In this document: positions 14,339-15,530 of the stretch, piece by piece
Numbering within the stretch: position 1 is the stretch's first letter
How the letters are laid out: each line of letters starts with the position of its first letter
Source: Candidatus Rifleibacteriota bacterium
Lineage (GTDB): Bacteria > UBP17 > UBA6191 > JACPRK01
Length of the DNA: 15,530 nt
Direction: 5' to 3'
Assembly (NCBI GenBank): GCA_016213865.1
Contig: JACQZL010000228.1
Coordinates: 1 to 15,530 of the forward strand
Made by a program: the position numbers and the translations under genes
Notes under the pieces: generated by a model
The model's input: the letters and a program-made list of their open reading frames with translations, nothing else
Told to the model about the DNA's origin: nothing
Databases searched by the model: none

Positions 14339-15530
14339 GGTTTCTTCTCCCGGAGCGCGGCAGCCCGAAGCTCGGTCGTGGTCCCGTGAAGGCGGTCGAG
14401 GTGGCACGAAACACAGGCCTGCTTCTCGTCGCGCTCGCCGCCCATCTCCTCGGCGTGATCGGGCCAGGCGATCAGGGGAGGCGCGCCCGGCCCCCGGAAG
14501 TCGTTCTTGCGGTGGCAGAGCAGGCAGAAACGAGGATCTCGGCTCTTGACGATGCGGCCGGCCTCGGCGGACTCGCGGTGGAAGATGTGGCACTTACCGC
14601 AGTCGAGCTTGGCGTGGTCCTTCTTCGCGTGATCGGCCGCGACCTCCGAGTGGCAGTGGTTGCACTCGAAGACGACCGGGTGGTCCTCCGGCCGAGCCTT
14701 GCCCGCGGGCGGCGGAGTGCCGTGGCAATCCCGGCACTGCTGGATGACGGGATGCAGCCGGGCTTCGTGCAGGGGTCGATCGAGGAAGAGCGGTTCGTGG
14801 GGATTGTGGCAGCGCGAGCAGGCGAGGTCCGGGTCCTTGACCCCCAGCCCGGCGTAGTGCTCGCGCGGGTCGATCTGAGGAAAGACGGAGGGACGGGCAG
14901 CCAGCCGGCGATGGCACCAGAGGCACGGGTCCTTGGTGTGCGGGACGAACAGGGAGGCCTTGGCGGCCGCGGCCGAGGTGGCGCCGCTGGCGGGTGCCGA
15001 GGCCTTCGCGCGCTGCGCGGCGACGTGGGCATCCCCGCGGCCGTGGCAGGTCTCGCACTCCACCTTGCCGTGAAGGTCCTTGCGCTTTTGGTCGGCGTGA
15101 GCCTTGTGGCACGTGCCGCACACGGCTTCGCCCTGATAGCTGGGTGGGTAGACCCTGCGAGCAGCCACGGCCGATGCGCCGCGCCAGTGCCCGTACTGGC
15201 CGTAGGTGGCTGGTACCAGCACCGAGCGAGCCCCGCAAGCGCCGGCCAGCACGATCAAGGCCACCGTGATCAGACGCGCCACGTGGCCCCGGTAGACCGC
15301 CCCGGCCGCCATCTGGGCCTCGGTGGGCCCGGGCATGCGCATCAGGCCGAGGAACTTCAGCACGGCCAGGGCAATGCCAAGGAGACTCCCGGGCACGATC
15401 CAGAGCGGCCCGAACAAGGGCTGAACGCGGATGAGGTCGACGGCAGTCGCGAACACCACGAGTGTCACGACGCCGTTGGCGGCAGACGCGGCTGGCGAGA
15501 GCCGCCCAAGGGACGGGGTATTCGATTCAG
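14335..15530 (-). CDS. Membrane-anchored nonaheme cytochrome c (5' end outside window)
   Basis: The frame is open from the window edge. A GTG at 15468 could start it, but no ribosome binding site precedes that codon and the frame stays open upstream, so I treat the gene as 5'-truncated. The visible N-terminus has about three hydrophobic segments (NGVVTLVVFATAV, LWIVPGSLLGIALAVLKFLG and LITVALIVLAGA). After these come nine CxxCH motifs: CGTCH, CETCH, CLWCH, CSRCH, CRDCH, CNHCH, CGKCH, CLLCH and CVSCH. An Ala/Ser-rich linker interrupts hemes 2 and 3. Its stop overlaps the ferredoxin ATG, so the genes are translationally coupled. It is probably the periplasmic heme subunit of the NrfD module, held to the membrane by its own helices rather than soluble like NrfB. 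Whether more operon genes lie upstream cannot be seen. Confidence 0.88.
   Translation of the reverse strand, partial: ESNTPSLGRLSPAASAANGVVTLVVFATAVDLIRVQPLFGPLWIVPGSLLGIALAVLKFLGLMRMPGPTEAQMAAGAVYRGHVARLITVALIVLAGACGARSVLVPATYGQYGHWRGASAVAARRVYPPSYQGEAVCGTCHKAHADQKRKDLHGKVECETCHGRGDAHVAAQRAKASAPASGATSAAAAKASLFVPHTKDPCLWCHRRLAARPSVFPQIDPREHYAGLGVKDPDLACSRCHNPHEPLFLDRPLHEARLHPVIQQCRDCHGTPPPAGKARPEDHPVVFECNHCHSEVAADHAKKDHAKLDCGKCHIFHRESAEAGRIVKSRDPRFCLLCHRKNDFRGPGAPPLIAWPDHAEEMGGERDEKQACVSCHLDRLHGTTTELRAAALREKKP

Noticed and set aside
12285..15530. Nitrite-reducing Nrf system
   Set aside because: The NrfC/NrfD-like pair is shared by many respiratory complexes. No pentaheme NrfA with a CxxCK or equivalent catalytic heme site is present; all nine motifs of the cytochrome are plain CxxCH.
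1..15530. CRISPR arrays, tRNA or rRNA genes, transposases, integrases
   Set aside because: No regularly spaced repeats, clover-leaf sequences, conserved rRNA stretches or recombinase motifs were seen on either strand. The two repeat elements at 1497-1901 are the only mobile-like signal.

Overview
The window is GC-rich bacterial DNA with strong G/C bias at third codon positions. Most starts follow clear GGAGG-type ribosome binding sites. It is dominated by periplasmic and membrane electron-transfer genes. Three genes carry 7, 19 and 9 CxxCH motifs, 35 in total. They sit beside a Tat-exported four-cluster ferredoxin, an NrfD-type quinone-interacting membrane protein, and a sigma-54-dependent two-component system. 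This suggests an uncultured or environmental, metal- or cytochrome-respiring bacterium such as Desulfobacterota, Myxococcota, Acidobacteriota or Methylomirabilota. The sequence alone does not fix the phylum: there is no rRNA, tRNA or phylogenetic marker gene here.

Layout. (1) 1-1354: the tail of an unidentified plus-strand gene, then a convergent minus-strand gene for an exported protein of unknown function. (2) 1355-1952: a divergent intergenic region with a 14-bp palindrome and two copies of an imperfect inverted-repeat element. (3) 1953-4063: a radical SAM/SPASM protein resembling heme-tailoring enzymes, then a Crp/Fnr-family regulator. (4) 4389-6898: a membrane histidine kinase and a sigma-54-activating response regulator, coupled by an ATGA overlap. 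(5) 6899-7231: a non-coding region with three related GTCGC-N6-(G/T)CGAC inverted repeats and a -24/-12-like promoter. (6) 7232-12197: a small two-helix membrane protein and two fusions of periplasmic multiheme cytochrome c to a b-type membrane cytochrome. The fusions carry 7 and 19 c-hemes, in the architecture of Geobacter CbcL. (7) 12198-12284: a strong hairpin between convergent genes. (8) 12285-15530 (minus strand): an operon of a membrane-anchored nonaheme cytochrome (5' end outside the window), the ferredoxin and NrfD.

How it may work together (inference). The two b/c fusions and the NrfD/ferredoxin/nonaheme module would each move electrons between the membrane quinone pool and periplasmic c-hemes. 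They could feed an extracellular or periplasmic acceptor whose terminal reductase is not in this window. The kinase/activator pair probably switches on the fusion operon from the sigma-54-like promoter through the inverted repeats. The radical SAM and Crp/Fnr genes may supply heme modification and redox or gas sensing. The most unusual element is the 19-heme protein, whose periplasmic part is a tandem duplication of an eight-heme module (repeat of about 244 residues) plus three more hemes, fused to a b-type cytochrome.
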